From Micromussa lordhowensis (Eukaryota > Cnidaria > Anthozoa > Scleractinia > Lobophylliidae), in NCBI GenBank assembly GCA_964020085.1, contig OZ026606.1:11113297-11177296 (forward strand): a stretch of 64,000 nt of DNA, written 5' to 3'. Position numbers and translations under genes: made by a program. Shown here in pieces: positions 1 to 31,300 of the stretch; within the stretch, counting starts at the first letter, position 1, and every line of letters begins with the position of its first letter. Below the pieces are notes generated by a model. It was not told the DNA's origin. It saw only the letters and a list, made by a program, of their open reading frames with translations, and did no database searches.

Positions 1-17461
<17,461 letters not shown>

Positions 17462-18960
17462 CAAGACGCCTTGTCCCAATCTACACTTTGCAACGGTTGT
17501 CGACTGGTATCCGATTTGCACGCCCTCAACATATCAAATAATTGCACACTGGAGGGAAACAAGGGTGGTGATAAAAGTCGAACCCGTCTTTGCGAGAATT
17601 ACCTAGCTGGAGCGTTTTGCTTCGTGGTCAGTTGGACTGTTAAGCAACATGGAATATCCGGCCTCATCATGTCTGAGACGCCATGCACCTCTCGGAGGGC
17701 TGAACCGGATTGGCTGAGAAAACATCATAAAACGACAGTGGAGGTGGGAGAAACAGGGAGCCATTGATATTACAGATTCTGAAGAGGTGCGTGGCGTCCC
17801 TCATGTCTCGGAGGGTTCTCGTGCTTGTTTGTGATTGGGTATCAAGAATCGTGTATCTTCGTACAGCTGTGCGAGTATTTGCTGGCTGTGAAACTTACTA
17901 TGACAGTTGCTGGTCATTATCAGCCATTAATTCACTTACTTCGTGTACAAATGAGCTTCATTGTATGTAAAAGTAGTGAATATTAATATATACAAATTCA
18001 CAGAATTTGCAGCTAATATATTTAGGCTTCCTTCCAGACGTTAATTCTGTCTCCTTCCATAGGACGACTGTGACATAACTGGTGTAGTTTATATTACTGT
18101 AGGTGTTAGGTAATCAGGTGCAAATAGCTAGAAAATAATAAACAAACAAACCAATGCATAGTAGCTGAACACCTTCGAGAAAATATCGTTCTATTCAATT
18201 GTCAAAGTATTCAGCCCTCCTTTGCTGAAAAAGTCATAAAAGTAAAGATGACAGGACCAAACTGACCTTAGTACATTTTAAAATGTTAAAACGGATTTTT
18301 TTTCGAAAATCGTTTAGGATTATTTAAGTTTCATTTCTGAATATAGTGGTATGTTTTAAATTTGTAACTTCTTGGTTTTGCTCTCCCCCCTTGTAAAGCT
18401 TCAGCGAGAGGGGGTTTATAGTTAATTAATATTCGTGGGACAATTTACTATCCATGTCTTCTTCCTTTACCTTTTTTATTTACCAAAAATGGAGAATAAA
18501 GACCTGGACAAACGCACGCAGCATTTCAACGTAACATATTGCAACGTCGTTGCCCACAACATGTTGTACACGTTTGATGACCCTGTTACATCATCCAGCA
18601 TAATTTTGCAACTATATAAAGTGCCTTTTATAACAGCAAGCGGCATCATGTTATTTCCAGAATACGAATTTTAACTCGGCAAGCAGTCCTGTGATGTACG
18701 CTAAGGCTGCATACCTTGATCGACCTATTGTTGGAGTATGGCTGCCATGTCGCGCGACGTCGTTTTCGTCGCAGGGCGCGCGCACCCTTGATCCAATCCG
18801 CTAGCTATGTTTACCATAAAAAAACGTTGCATAGTCTTCTATTTCTATGCATGCAGTGGTTCTCTTCCTATAGTTATGATGCTCAGTTATAAAGTACCTG
18901 ATTCGTTTGTGAATGCAGTTGTACACGTATTAAATAAACCATGTCTAGGTAATCTTGGCT
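17462..18960 (+). other. Probable 3' UTR of the SPCA gene
   Basis: No supported coding region. An AATAAA at about 18933-18938 is followed by a GT-rich stretch (cttggcttttgtgctgttt), the layout of a polyadenylation site; an earlier AATAAA lies near 18138. The UTR contains an imperfect inverted pair (about 17682-17699 and 17786-17803, gccatgcacctct and agaggtgcgtggc) that could form a stem. The true end cannot be fixed from sequence alone. Confidence 0.5.
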
Positions 18961-19690
18961 TTTGTGCTGTTTAAGGACATCAGCGGCGCTAAACATCTTG
19001 GCTATTAATAATAGAAGCAAAAAGCTTCCCTCTTTGAAGCTGGCAAAAGGGCTGAACTGAAAAGGATTTTAAGAAACTGCGATAATCTCGCGGTTTTCTA
19101 AACAAATATACATGTAGGTTGCCCCTGCCAGGTGAATGTATCAGACAACGTTTGAAGTCCAGAAAAATTGAGGCGAAGAGGTATGAAAACTTCATTGCCA
19201 TAGTTGACGTCCTTCGGTCCATCCATACCCCCTCCCTGGATCATGGACAAAAGTGAAGTGAAATAGTTCACGTCCTAAATAAAACCCAGAATCTGTTCAT
19301 TTCGCGTTGTTGGTTTTTTAGAAGAATGACAAGGCAAGACCAAAGATGAATTACCGATGTACAGAGTCACTCTACTGTTCGTTAAACCACTTGAGTGCAA
19401 CAAATGTCATTCCTATTTACTGAGAAAAAACAAAACTTAGGTCTTAGATAATTTTCGATCTGAAGAGGAACAAACTAAACTGTCGCATTTCTCAAATCGT
19501 TCTTTGTCAAGTAAACAAACACGATTTGAAGGACCTCTTCAAAGTCGAGAACAAACGTTAATACCTTTACTTCCACAAGTTTCTTTTTCCTGACATGAAA
19601 TAACCACCACAAGATGTAAAAGATGTGGATCTCTTTCACGAATTACTCTTAATCTTGTGGTGTCAACACTTCTTTTTTTATGATTAGTAA

Positions 19691-19835
19691 TATCATGGGT
19701 GACAAATTACTCCTTAATTTTGACGCGACATTTTAGCGTTAGTTTATAATTTTACACGGGGAAATTACGAAATTTCCATGGCAACGTTTGGCGCGAGATT
19801 TCTCGATACAATAAATAAGTTTGTCACCCACGATA
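19691..19835. mobile_element. MITE (cgtgggtgacaaa ends)
   Basis: tatcatgggtgacaaa at the left and tttgtcacccacgata at the right form inverted ends of a 145-bp element with no open frame. Confidence 0.75.
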
Positions 19836-19840
19836 TATAA

Positions 19841-19951
19841 TGGTAATTGAACTGAGTGGAGTGCAATTTGATCTCAAATCATACTTGTGATTTGAAATCA
19901 CAAGTATGATTTCAGACCAAAATTGCACGACCCGAAGTTCAATTACCACTT
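19841..19951. mobile_element. MITE with a perfect central hairpin
   Basis: tggtaattgaac and gttcaattacca are the ends. The centre aaatcatacttgtgattt is followed at once by its reverse complement. It starts 5 bp after the preceding MITE. Confidence 0.8.
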
Positions 19952-20272
19952 TATTAGATCCATTTTTAAATCGCACAATTTAATAGCCTAAATACAGGAA
20001 CAAGATTTTGGTCAGGACCAATATTTATTGAACCAAGCTGCCAAATTTGCCAAACAATGGCTTTTTTGTCTTTTATTTTCCTGCAATGTGATTGGTCAGT
20101 TTAAAAAGCCTTAACATCTGATTGGTTGTTTTGTTTTACTGTCCCATTCTCACTGGCTGAGAAAATGATGTGATTTAGAGCAAAAGATAGTGTGATTCGT
20201 TAATAAATCGCACCGCTGAGAACCAATCGCATCACAAGGAGAACCAGTGATTTCAAAATGGATTTAATATAA
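19952..20272. repeat. Inverted-repeat segment
   Basis: ttattagatccatttttaaatc at the left is matched by gatttcaaaatggatttaatataa at the right. The interior contains a second pair of gattggt/accaatc-type motifs. Probably a diverged MITE of the neighbouring family. Confidence 0.5.
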
Positions 20273-20578
20273 AAAGGTAATCAAATGGTATACTCGAGAA
20301 ATAGACCTTTTCGACGATACGACGGTCATTTTGAATTATATTGTTTCAAGTAGCTATTATGGGATACTTAGGGGGCAAAGACATACTAATTTGCGCCCTG
20401 AGCATCCCATAATAGCTATTTGAAACAGCAAAATTCAAAATGGCCACCGTATCGCCGAAAAGGTCCATTAGGAAATATTTTTACCTGCGTTTTGTCAAAA
20501 TTCTGATAATTTTAAGAATTTTGACAAAACATGCGTAAAATTTCTACTTAATTTCACTTGTCACCATTTGATTACCCA
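20273..20578. mobile_element. Nested palindromes (three concentric or adjacent inverted repeats)
   Basis: The outer pair is ggtaatcaaatggta (about 20276) with taccatttgattacc-like sequence at the right (20563-20578). An inner element at 20303-20467 has 50-bp arms (gaccttttcg.../...cgaaaaggtc; tagctattatgggat/atcccataatagcta). A third at 20480-20545 has ttttgtcaaaattct arms. Confidence 0.8.
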
Positions 20579-21719
20579 TGCTAATTGTCGAACAGTTCTG
20601 GCTCGTCATCACTTGATGACCCAAAAAAATACGGCCGTGCATGATTTTTTATATCTGAAGTCCTCGAAATGTTTTGCTGACTCTTTAACAAACAGGGTAA
20701 CAGACAGTCAATGGCCGTGACAACCAACTCATCCTACCCTTCTCCCAAACAGAAAATAATAATCTAGCAGTTATGCAACCGCATTTATCTCAGAATCATG
20801 CAGAGCTCATAAAAACACATACCAGTAGAAATCAGTATAAACAGCAAAAAACCGCTTCAGTCTTTCAGAAAATTTACCGCTCGGAGAAGCTTTTTGAAAT
20901 TCAAATCACGTTCACTCATTACTATTCATATTTCATCTTCACCTTTGCACGCGGTAACTCAGTACCAAGCAGACCAAGTGAAGGGAAAGTACAGTTGCGT
21001 TGATTCTTCATTTATAATCTTCAACTTGAAACTAGTCCCCGCATGGAAAATTTATGTATTGAACATTGCTAAGGAGGCCTTTATGTTACCGTGCACTGAA
21101 AGGGCAGCGAACACTGAATGTTAATGTACCTTTTGGCAGAGGAGACGAAGAGTTTCAAACACACCGCTCACAGTGTCGAGGTAATTCACCATATTTTCTT
21201 AGCATTTAGTCTTTTCTGCATATTGTTTCAAGAACTTTTTTTCATTCCTTTCTTATATTCTCACCATGTGACAGAATTGTGAATTCAAAACGATTTGCTC
21301 CACTACGTCGAACCGAAGTTTTACGTTTGCATACTTAAACGTTTTTTACCTGGAATAACATGGTTGAAATGTTTCAAAGCGACATCTACATAATTCCGTC
21401 CTTTTTGACAACCCTGATTTAATCGACTTGTTATTTTACTTTTGTTCTCATAACAAAAAGGAAAAATTATGATATAGGAGATTTGTTTTACGGTGAATGT
21501 CTTTTAAAGTGAGTATTTTCTACAAGAATGTTCTACATGATTACTAAGATCGTTTTGTTTTCTATATATTTTGGGGGAATGTCGAGTAATCAATTTGATC
21601 TTACAATACTGGTAGTCCACTATATGACTGTTACAATTAGTACTAACCTTTCCTTTGGGACAAACCGCTGACAAACGAGACTGTATCGCAATCACTCGGT
21701 TGAGGGAAAATTAATTCAT

Positions 21720-21918
21720 TGAAGTGGCGCGGAGTGGCGCGGGACTTTTTGAAGCTACAGTTCCGTTGGCCAAACATTTTGCTAATATTTAGTTTACGGT
21801 AAATTGGAGGAAGTCAAGCTTTGATATCTGTGTTTCGCCAGGTCACTAGCTGCTGTTGAAGCCTGTTAGACTTGTTTACAGCGCAGCGAGAAGCACACGT
21901 TGTGCTTGGTATTTCAAG
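21720..21918 (+). promoter_or_regulatory. Possible promoter and non-coding first exon
   Basis: A locally GC-richer stretch (gtggcgcggagtggcgcggg at about 21725) is followed by sequence ending ttcaag at a GTAAAG donor (21919). No coding frame is visible and I found no matching second exon. Weak call. Confidence 0.2.
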
Positions 21919-22415
21919 GTAAAGTCACAAACTGTTGTTAGTTGTGTACGCTATCGCTATAAACTAGTGAAAACGGATACGTGTGCAAAAAAGTCGCGCT
22001 TCATTGCTTTGGAAATGATGTTCCCACGATAAACTGTTGACCAATTGGTGACCTAGACTCTTCAATTCGGTAAACTTGAGTAAAAGGCAAACTTTAGTCT
22101 CAGTGAAGTATCCATCATAAGGCTATCTCAGGTGAAAGTAGACATTTGTTTTGCCATTACCCCACTTTTTTTCGGCCGATGCGTTTCGATGGGCACAATT
22201 CCGTAATGATGAGGCCTTATGTGACACCTAGTCACTAAAGAGATAGGTGAAGGTGAAAGAAGAGGGTTACCAGAAGAAAGACAATTTGTATAATAGTTTA
22301 CGTTGGTCGCTCTGAAGTACATGTAAACCTTGTTCTAGTATATTTGTATACTACAACATCCTTTTGGTAGTTACTAATGGCTAACAAGTTCTTCTCTCTA
22401 GAAACAACACGTTAC

Positions 22416-22563
22416 TGGTCATTCTGCCAAAAATTAACCATGCAGCGAAAAAAAAAACAACAAGAATAATCCACATGCATTACTTACCAATGGTCATTCT
22501 GCCAAAAATTAACCATGCAGCAAAAAAAAAAAACAAGAATAATCCACATGCATTACTTACCAG
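22416..22563. repeat. 75-bp tandem duplication
   Basis: tggtcattctgccaaaaatt starts at 22416 and again at 22491. The copies differ by a few bases near an A-run. Non-coding. Confidence 0.9.
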
Positions 22564-22810
22564 TAAGTCCTAAGTTCACTCACTGCTAAGATTATTCAAT
22601 GATGTGCATCAAGGCTGGTTTAATTTGGCTGCTTGAGTATCCAAATTAATGTATGCCTTGTCTTTGATATGCTGAATCAGACTTCTTCCTAAGTTAAAGG
22701 TCTCATTGCAAGTGTGTAAACCTAACCCTAACCCTGTACTGTTAAAAATACCTTGTTTGGCAATGTTGGGAGCTGTTAGAGGGAGGTTGTGTTGAGGTGG
22801 AGAGTTGATG

Positions 22811-23060
22811 GTCTTATGGTTAGTCTGTTAGACTCTGGATCAATTGGTCCAAAATGGAGCCAAACTGGGGTCGCTGTGTCATGTTCTCAGGCATGACACC
22901 TTACCCTCGCAATGTCTCACTCTTCCCAAGAGTGTGAATGGTACTGGCCAATTAGTGAGGGCAACCTGACAATTGCTGGGGGTCACCTGCAATGGACTAG
23001 CATCCCATCCAAGGGGAGGGACATCACTCCTAGACACGTCATGTCACAGAAACTGGAGTT
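22811..23060 (+). mobile_element. SINE copy, same family as 12381-12600
   Basis: Shares the gcaatggactagcatcccat body and caactggagt-like tail with the intronic SINE. No good B box remains, so it is an old copy. Confidence 0.5.
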
Positions 23061-24884
23061 GAGCACCTGTACTAATGAACCATTTGGCTTTTCTGATCCC
23101 TTGGGAATGGAACTGACTTGCTTGCCCAGTAGCCAGTGAAACATCACTGGAATGTTCCCATTCTTAGCCACAAAGACTGGAGGGGGGATTTGGTGTCCTG
23201 TGTGAAACGAACCTTTCACCATTTAAGTCCAACACCCTTCACCGAATATACCACCAAACTTTTAAATGAGGGAGGAAAAGGGCGTTTGTTAACAAGCACT
23301 TTTAGCAAGCAGTTATGCAATACATGACTGAAAATGTGGAATGGCAGAATGGGACCAGGGCAGTAGTGGATTGTGTAATGGGGTGCGGAAATCAGGGAAT
23401 GGTACCTCTTGAGTTTGGTTGTACAGTAAGGTTAATTCGGGAATCTACAGTGAGAAGGACAATTCTTTAGTAGTGATATGGTTAGCACATGTTATTGTGG
23501 TCACCAAGGTTAGGATTCAGACCTCTGAATGAAGCTTTTTGTTATAGGAGAAAGATGGGTTATAAAACAACAGTCATTTGTGCTTGATATTCAGATGACA
23601 CACCTTATTTGGATGATGCCCAGCTTCTGATTGGCTGTTGGAAATTGGGAAAATGATGTATTGCTTGCTTGGTTGGGATGATGTTACATGTTTTATGCCA
23701 TAACAGAGCAGCAGATGGGGTGGAAAGTCATGGTTGGCGATTCGTTTCTCATTTCAGAGACTTCTCCATCCTTTTGGCATTTAGCCCAAGATGTTTGAGT
23801 GTATTTCTTGCAGGAACTACAATGCAAGGATTTTCTAGTTGAGACGAAGCTTTATCTTCCATGTATTTAGGAGATGTCTCAAGCATTGAACTGTCACACC
23901 TTGATGAAGGAGCAGCTTACATAAGTTGCATGAGCTGGAGAGGATTCACCATGCTTTTGCACAAAGGTGTTGCAGCAGCAAAGGTGGAGGCAATGCAGAT
24001 GTGGTGATGGCGTGGCGGAGCGCATGGTTGGAGGCAAAGGTTGTGGCGCGCGGGGCAGGGGTGCGTGTGCGACATCTTTGTTGCCATGACACTTTTGGGC
24101 AGACAACCTGAATCCTCCTCAGTTCATGCAATTGCTGTTAGCCACTTCTTCATCAAGATGTGTCAGCTCATCACCTGGTACTTCTCCTAAATGCATGGAT
24201 GATTTTGCTTCACCACAGCCAGAAATCCTTGCACTGTTGTTCCTGCAAGAGATACACTTGAGCATCTTGAACTGAATGCCTGAAGGACAGAAATGTCTCT
24301 GACATGAAGGAAAGATCACTTACCATGACTTGCTCTCCATTCCACCTACTGTCATTATGGCCTGGAACATGTAACATTATTTCTACTGGGCATGGAATGC
24401 CTTATTTTCCTAATTTTCAACAAAAATCAAAAGCTGAGTTTCATCCCTATCAGATGTGTCATTTAAATATCAAAAGGAATAACTGTTGTTACAAAGGCTG
24501 CCTGTCCTTTTCCCATAATAAAAATTGGCTCCTTCAGAAATCTGAATCGTAGCCTTGGTTACTGCAACACCACATGCTGAGCACATCACCATCAGGGGAT
24601 TGTCCTTCATTGTGGGTTCTTGAATCATCTTGACTGTACAACCTCACTCGAGGAGCATTACTCTCCAATTTCTCCTCCTCATTCCATGATGCACCATTGC
24701 CCTAGTTCCAACCAATCATTCTACACTTTCAGCCATCTGCTGTGTAGCTGTCTGTTTAAAGTGCATGTCAACCAATTACCTTGTCCCTCCCTCATTTGAA
24801 AGTTTTGTTGGTACATCCAGTCAAGGGGGTTAAACTTTTATGGCAAAAGGTTTGTTTTAAACAGGACATTAAGTTCCTCTTCTG

Positions 24885-25265
24885 GTCTCAGTGGCTCAGA
24901 ACGAGAACACTCTAGTGATTAATTCACCGGCTCCAAGGCAGGGAAGTCGGTTCCACTCCCTAGAGATATGGAGAAGCAAGATGGCTCGCTAGTGCTGGTA
25001 CTTAACTCTGATCTCTGTAACATGTAGTGCCTAGGGGTATTGACACTCTCTCTGGATGAGATTCTAGTCTATTACAGGTTACCCCTTGTTTTTGTCAGGT
25101 TTCCCTTACAATCGGCCAGTACCATTTCCACTCCTTGGAGGGGAGAGGTACTGGGAGAGTCGGGTGTCTTGCCTGAGAAGATGATACAGTAACTCTAGCT
25201 TGGACTCCATTTTGGACCTATTGATGCAGAGTCCAAGTGACCAACCAATAGGTCATCACCTTTCC
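24885..25265 (-). mobile_element. SINE copy on the minus strand
   Basis: The reverse complement of about 25055-25085 (taacctgtaatagactagaa then tctcatccag) matches the family body. The tRNA-like part is at the higher coordinates. Confidence 0.45.
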
Positions 25266-27046
25266 ACCTCCACACAACCCCCCACTTCCCCCTCCCAACA
25301 TTGGCAAAAAGGGTATTGTTAACAGTGCACATTTGTGATGATACCTTTAAATCATGATGAAGAATAAGAATTCTGATTCAATATCTCAAAGCCAGACCAT
25401 ACATCAATTTGGATATTCAAGCAGCCTATATACATATACATGTAGTTGATTGATGCTACATGTAGCTCAGCTGGAAATGAATTGACTTAGGACTTACCAG
25501 TAGGGAAGGCGTAAGTATGGTCTTTTCCCCACTTTCACAATATTACTTTGTCTGGTACACTGTATACCCAATGATGGTACTTTGCAAGATGCTTGAAAAG
25601 GCCTTGAAAATTCTGAAAAGTATTTTTTTCTGACAGTTTAAAAGTCATGCAGTTTTACCATTAGACCTTAAATTCTCTTTAGAAGTTCACGAATGCTAAT
25701 TAGACTATGACCAACATTAAAAACAATATTTTGTCACCACAATATTGCTTGGGAAGCATTAATGGATATGGAAAAGACATAACTTATAGGCCATTTCCTT
25801 ATACATATTAAAGAGTCTCCAAGCACTCTTGTACCTAAAATTGAAAGTCAACGTTTTAGCAATCTTCACTTCGTTGGGTGGATTTACGTTTTGGATAGCA
25901 GAGAGAAACAGAAAACCTCTAAACCAGTTTAACTTGAAGTTTGTGCAATCCAGATTCACATGTATTGTTATGGTGGATACTTTGCTGATAATTAAAGTCT
26001 GTTCTTGATCAGGTTGATCACTTAACATGGTGATATAATTGTGTGAGGAATGCAATTTGAAATCATAGCTCTGTGTTTACTGCATCTTGAGGAGTTCCTT
26101 TAACTCTTATGTCATACCAACCAGAATTTGGCATTAGTCAAAAAGCAAAATGATTATTATTTCTCAGTCAACATATTTTGTCAGTGCATAATCTTACAAC
26201 ATGTGCTAAAGAACAAGTTCTGCCTTTCAACCAGTTTAGTCCCAGCTTCGAAATTCAAAAAGTGTAAAAAAGCTACCAGGATGGCTAATTCCCCCCCCCC
26301 TGCCCTGTCAAAAATTGTTATTAATTTTTTATTGGATACATTTGTGACTGTGACACATGTTAATACTTTTGCATTTTTAGTATGGAACATGGAACTTAAT
26401 GTGAAGTATTCTTTGAGGTATTCTAAAACAGGTATGATTCATGACAACTATATGAAGCTCAAGGAATTCAACTATACGGGATGGGATCAGTGACGATGTT
26501 ATTACAAGACTGCAAGTGGTGGTGGAGCTTGTGGATTGTCAGGACAGTACAACAGTTTCAAGTTGATGCAAAATGAATCAGCAGCCCTTGGGAGCTAAGC
26601 ATCATGAAACCATCATGTCAGAATACAGGGTGTGAATACATGGTTTGGGTTGAGGTAGATTATGTTGCAAGTACATGTAAGATGAAGTTAATTGTCTCAG
26701 TTTAGTTCATTTTGCTTTTTCATTAATAACAGGTTTCTAAGGGAAATATTTTAACACCTGCAGTGCACCAGGTGCTAAAATTTACCCCTTTACTTGATCA
26801 TTCAACAAAAAGGTAATTGTTACTTTAAAAAGGCACAAACATATGTTTACAAGGTCATTTTAATGATTGGATGATAAAAATGCTCCATAATCTATTTCTT
26901 AAAATGTTTCTGGAGAGACGATAGAGTATTTATTTCAAAGTAAGGTACTTTATCATCCATGTTATCCTTTCACTTTTATGAGCACTTAGTTGCCCAGGGA
27001 AAACCAATTGCAACTTGGTGACATTCAGTTTCTTGCATTTACATTG
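25266..27046. other. No gene seen
   Basis: AT-rich sequence with only short unsupported frames, including one of 121 codons at 26128-26493 of low-complexity composition. It ends where the satellite array starts. Confidence 0.4.
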
Positions 27047-27368
27047 CTAATGTGTATTTGCCTCAAATGATCAAGTCATCAATTTTCAGTGTCTCGTTTT
27101 TGGTTGTCATGAGTCATTACACACTGCTCTTCAAATTGTCATACTCTTAAACTGATCCAAGAGTTCAGTGCAATTCAATGAACTGTTAAGTTAATATCAT
27201 TGATATAAGGTTTGAATCAAAGTACATGTAAATGTGCTTCTAAAATGAATGCAGTGTTTTAAAAAAGATCACAATTGTTTTTGATTTGTAATAGTTTATA
27301 GTTACATGTTTCTATGAAACCTCTTTGTCAGTTACAAAGGGTATTTAAAAGAACATTTGAACATATAC

Positions 27369-28041
27369 AATGTAACAACCTAGAGAAATATGCGCAGTTA
27401 CATGTAACTATAATCACAACAAATAATTAATGCAGCTCAAAACATGGGCAGGAAATCTAGCCCAGTTAAGAGATTCATGGTTCAAGCAACAATACTCTCT
27501 GCATGATCATGAATCTGTTGTTAACTCGAAATGACTTTACATCCAGATTTAAAGTATTGCCAATTGAGGCCTTTCATCAATTGCAAGGTTGCATGAAAGA
27601 GAAATATGAGGGATGGTTTGGCCACATACTCATAGTGTGAAACTGTACAAAGTTGTCTGCAAAGCAGGGATCACAGAGAGTGTGCAAATGTACACATAAC
27701 CATACATTGTATGCTGGAATACATGAAAGCAAGGCCTCGGTGCAAGGAATGGTAGTTTTCAAATTACCTGATGACATTTAAGAAAAGCAACAATCCTACA
27801 TCATGCCTAAATCCAAAAAGAAAACAAATTTGGAGACAAAAATATTTACAGGTAACATCCTAGAGAACTAGGCACAATTACATGCAAGTATAATCACATC
27901 AAATAATTGATAAAATTCTTCTTGCAGCTCTAAACATGGGCAGACAATCTCGCCTAATTAAGAGAATTATTTTTCAAGAAAAAATACTCTGTGCATGATC
28001 ATGAATCTGTTATTGACTCAAAATGACTTTACATCCAGATT
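27369..28041. repeat. Internal duplication inside the satellite unit
   Basis: Two diverged copies of about 185 bp lie in each unit: 27369-27551 and 27852-28041. Each starts near gtaaca.cctagaga and ends ctttacatccagattta. They are separated by about 300 bp. The pattern repeats in the later units. Confidence 0.85.
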
Positions 28042-28392
28042 TAGTCCGATAGTCGATCACATTACTGTTGCAAAGTTCGTGGCCGGCAGCTTAGTGTGTG
28101 AGCTCACGCACACACAAAACTGATCCGCTATATCAACCTACCACCCACCGACTATCGACCAGCTAGCGATCGAGATCGAGCAACCCTCAACCGACTGTCG
28201 ACCAAGAGATCTCAGCCGACACATGCTTGATATTTGCGCGACTGTTCACCATTATCTCACCGACACATGACCAATATCTCCCCGAAATTTTACCGATACT
28301 CGTTCGAGATGCGTCTGCGCAATATCGACCGATAATCGGTCGCTATATCAGCCGAACCCCGACCGACTATTGCCCAGCTATCGACCGAGTGT
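28042..28392. repeat. CpG-rich module of the satellite (cgaccga motif)
   Basis: Dense in cgaccga, ccgatagtcgatc and gataatcggtcgc words, unlike the AT-rich rest of the unit. It recurs at about 29394-29744, 30751-31101 and 32109-32459. A related palindrome-rich tract follows the truncated last unit at 33071-33175. Confidence 0.85.
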
Positions 28393-31300
28393 CTAATGTG
28401 TATTTGCCTCAAATGATCAGGTCATCAATTTGCAGTGTCTTGTTTTTGTTTGTCATGAGTCATTACACACTGCTCTTCAAACTGTAATACTCTTAAACTG
28501 ATCCAGGAGTTCAGTGCAATTCAATGAACTGTTAAGTTAATATCATTGATATAAGGTTTGAATCAAAGTACATGTAAATGTACTTCTAAAATGAATGTAG
28601 TGTTTTAAAAAAAGATCACAACTATTTTTGATTTTGTAATAGTTTATGGTTACAGGTTTCTATGAGACCTCTTTGTCAGTTACAAGGGGTATTTAAAAGA
28701 ACATTTGAACATATACAATGTAACAACCTAGAGAAATATGCACATTACATGTAACTATAATCACAACAAATAATTTTAAAATGCAGCTCTAAACATGGGC
28801 AGGAAATGTAGCCTAATTAAGAGATTCGTGATTCAAGCAATAATAGTCTCTGCATGATCATGAATCTGTTATTGACTCAAAATGACTTTACATCCAGATT
28901 TAAAGTATTGCCAATTGAGGCCTTTCATCAATTGCAAGGTTGCATGAAAGAGAAATATGAGGGATGGTTTGGCCACATACTCATAGTGTGAAACTGTACA
29001 AAGTTGTCTGCAAAGCAGGGATCACAGAGAGTGTGCAAATGTACACATAACCATACATTGTATGCTGGAATACATGAAAGCAAGGCCTCGGTGCAAGGAA
29101 TGGTAGTTTTCAAATTACCTGATGACATTTAAGAAAAGCAACAATCCTACATCATGCCTAAATCCAAAAAGAAAACAAATTTGGAGACAAAAATATTTAC
29201 AGGTAACATCCTAGAGAACTAGGCACAATTACATGCAAGTATAATCACATCAAATAATTGATAAAATTCTTCTTGCAGCTCTAAACATGGGCAGACAATC
29301 TCGCCTAATTACGAGAATTATTTTTCAAGAAAAAATACTCTGTGCATGATCATGAATCTGTTATTGACTCAAAATGACTTTACATCCAGATTTAGTCCGA
29401 TAGTCGATCACATTACTGTTGCAAAGTTTGTGGCCGCCAGCTTAGTGTGTGAGCTCACGCACACACAAAAAACTGATCCACTATATCAACCTACCACCCA
29501 CCGACTATCAACCACCTAGCGATGAGTTCGAGTGACCCTCAACCGACTGTCGACCAAGAGATCTCAGCTGACACATGCTTGATATTTGCGCGGCTGTTCA
29601 CCATTTTGTCACCGACACATGACCGATCTCTCCCCGAAATTTTACCGATACTCGATCGAGATGCGTCTGTGCAATATCGACCGATAATCGGTCGCTATAT
29701 CAGCCGAACCCCGACCGACTATTGCCCAGCTATCGACCGAGTGTCTAATGTGTATTTGCCTCAAATGATCAAGTCATCAATTTGCAGTGTCTTGGTTTTG
29801 TTTGTCATGAGTCATTACACACTGCTCTTCAAACTGTAATACTCTTAAACTGATCCAAGAGTTCAGTGCAATTCAATGCACTGTTAAGTTAATATCATTG
29901 ATATAAGGTTTGAATCAAAGTACATGTAAATGTACTTTTAAAATGAATGTAGTGTTAAAAAAAGATACCAATTGTTTTTGATTTTGTAATAGTTTATACA
30001 GTGTAGTTACATGTTTCTATGAGACCTCTTTGTTAGTTACAAAGGGTATTTAAAAGAACATTTGAACATATACAATGTAACAACCTAGAGAAATATGCAC
30101 ATTACATGTAACTATAATCACAACAAATAATTTTAAAATTCAGCTCTAAACATGGGCAGGAAATGTAGCCTAATTAAGAGATTCGTGGTTCAAGCAACAA
30201 TAGTCTCTGCATGATCATGAATCTGTTATTGACTCAAAATGACTTTACATCCAGATTTAAAGTGTTGCCAATTGAGGCCTTTCATCAATTCCAAGGTTGC
30301 ATGAAAGAGAAATATGAGGGATGGTTTGGCCACATACACTTAGTCTAAAACTGTACAAAGTCATCTGCAAAGCAGGGATCACAGAGAGTGTGCAAATGTA
30401 CACATAACCATACATTGTATGCTGGAATACATGAAAGCAAAGCCTCGGTGCAAGGAATGGTAGTTTTCAAGTAACCTGATGACATTTTAGAAAAGCAACA
30501 ATCCTACATCATGCCTAAATCCAAAAAGAAAACAAATTTGGAGACAAAAATATTTACATGTAACATCCTAGAGAATTAGGCACAATTACATGTAAGTATA
30601 ATCACATCAAATAATTAATAAAACTCTTCTTGCAGCTCTAAACATGGGCAGGCAATCTCGCCTAATTAAGAGAATTATTTTTCAAGCAACAATACTCTGT
30701 GCATGATCATGAATCTGTTATTAACTCAAAATGACTTTACATCCAGATTTAGTCCGATAGTCGATCACATTACTGTTGCAAAGTTTGTGGCCGCCAGCTT
30801 AGTGTGTGAGCTCACGCACACACAAAAAACTGATCCACTATATCAACCTACCACCCACCGACTATCAACCACCTAGCGATGAGTTCGAGTGACCCTCAAC
30901 CGACTGTCGACCAAGAGATCTCAGCTGACACATGCTTGATATTTGCACGGCTGTTCACCATTTTGTCACCGACACATGACCGATCTCTCCCCGAAATTTT
31001 ACCGATACTCGATCGAGATGCGTCTGTGCAATATCGACCGATAATCGGTCGCTATATCAGCCGAACCCCGACCGACTATTGCCCAGCTATCGACCGAGTG
31101 TCTAATGTGTATTTGCCTCAAATGATCAAGTCATCAATTTGCAGTGTCTTGGTTTTGTTTGTCATGAGTCATTACACACTGCTCTTCAAACTGTAATACT
31201 CTTAAACTGATCCAAGAGTTCAGTGCAATTCAATGCACTGTTAAGTTAATATCATTGATATAAGGTTTGAATCAAAGTACATGTAAATGTACTTTTAAAA

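Larger units (their letters stand above)
18961..21700. other. Gene-poor region with a cluster of palindromic elements
   Basis: No coding region is supported: the open frames are short and lack splice partners or motifs. The notable content is the palindrome cluster at 19691-20578, listed separately. Confidence 0.5.

Noticed and set aside
17471..17970. 98- and 68-codon frames after the SPCA stop
   Set aside because: Lie in the 3' UTR with no motif or splice signals.
22720..22736. cctaaccctaaccctg, telomere-like
   Set aside because: Only about two and a half repeats, no array; chance or an old scar.
26128..26493. 121-codon open frame, + strand
   Set aside because: Low-complexity AT-rich composition, no motif, no splice partner, and a shadow frame on the other strand.
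27577..31196. Recurring 66-, 86- and 105-codon frames
   Set aside because: They repeat only because the satellite unit repeats; the frame is not kept between diverged units.
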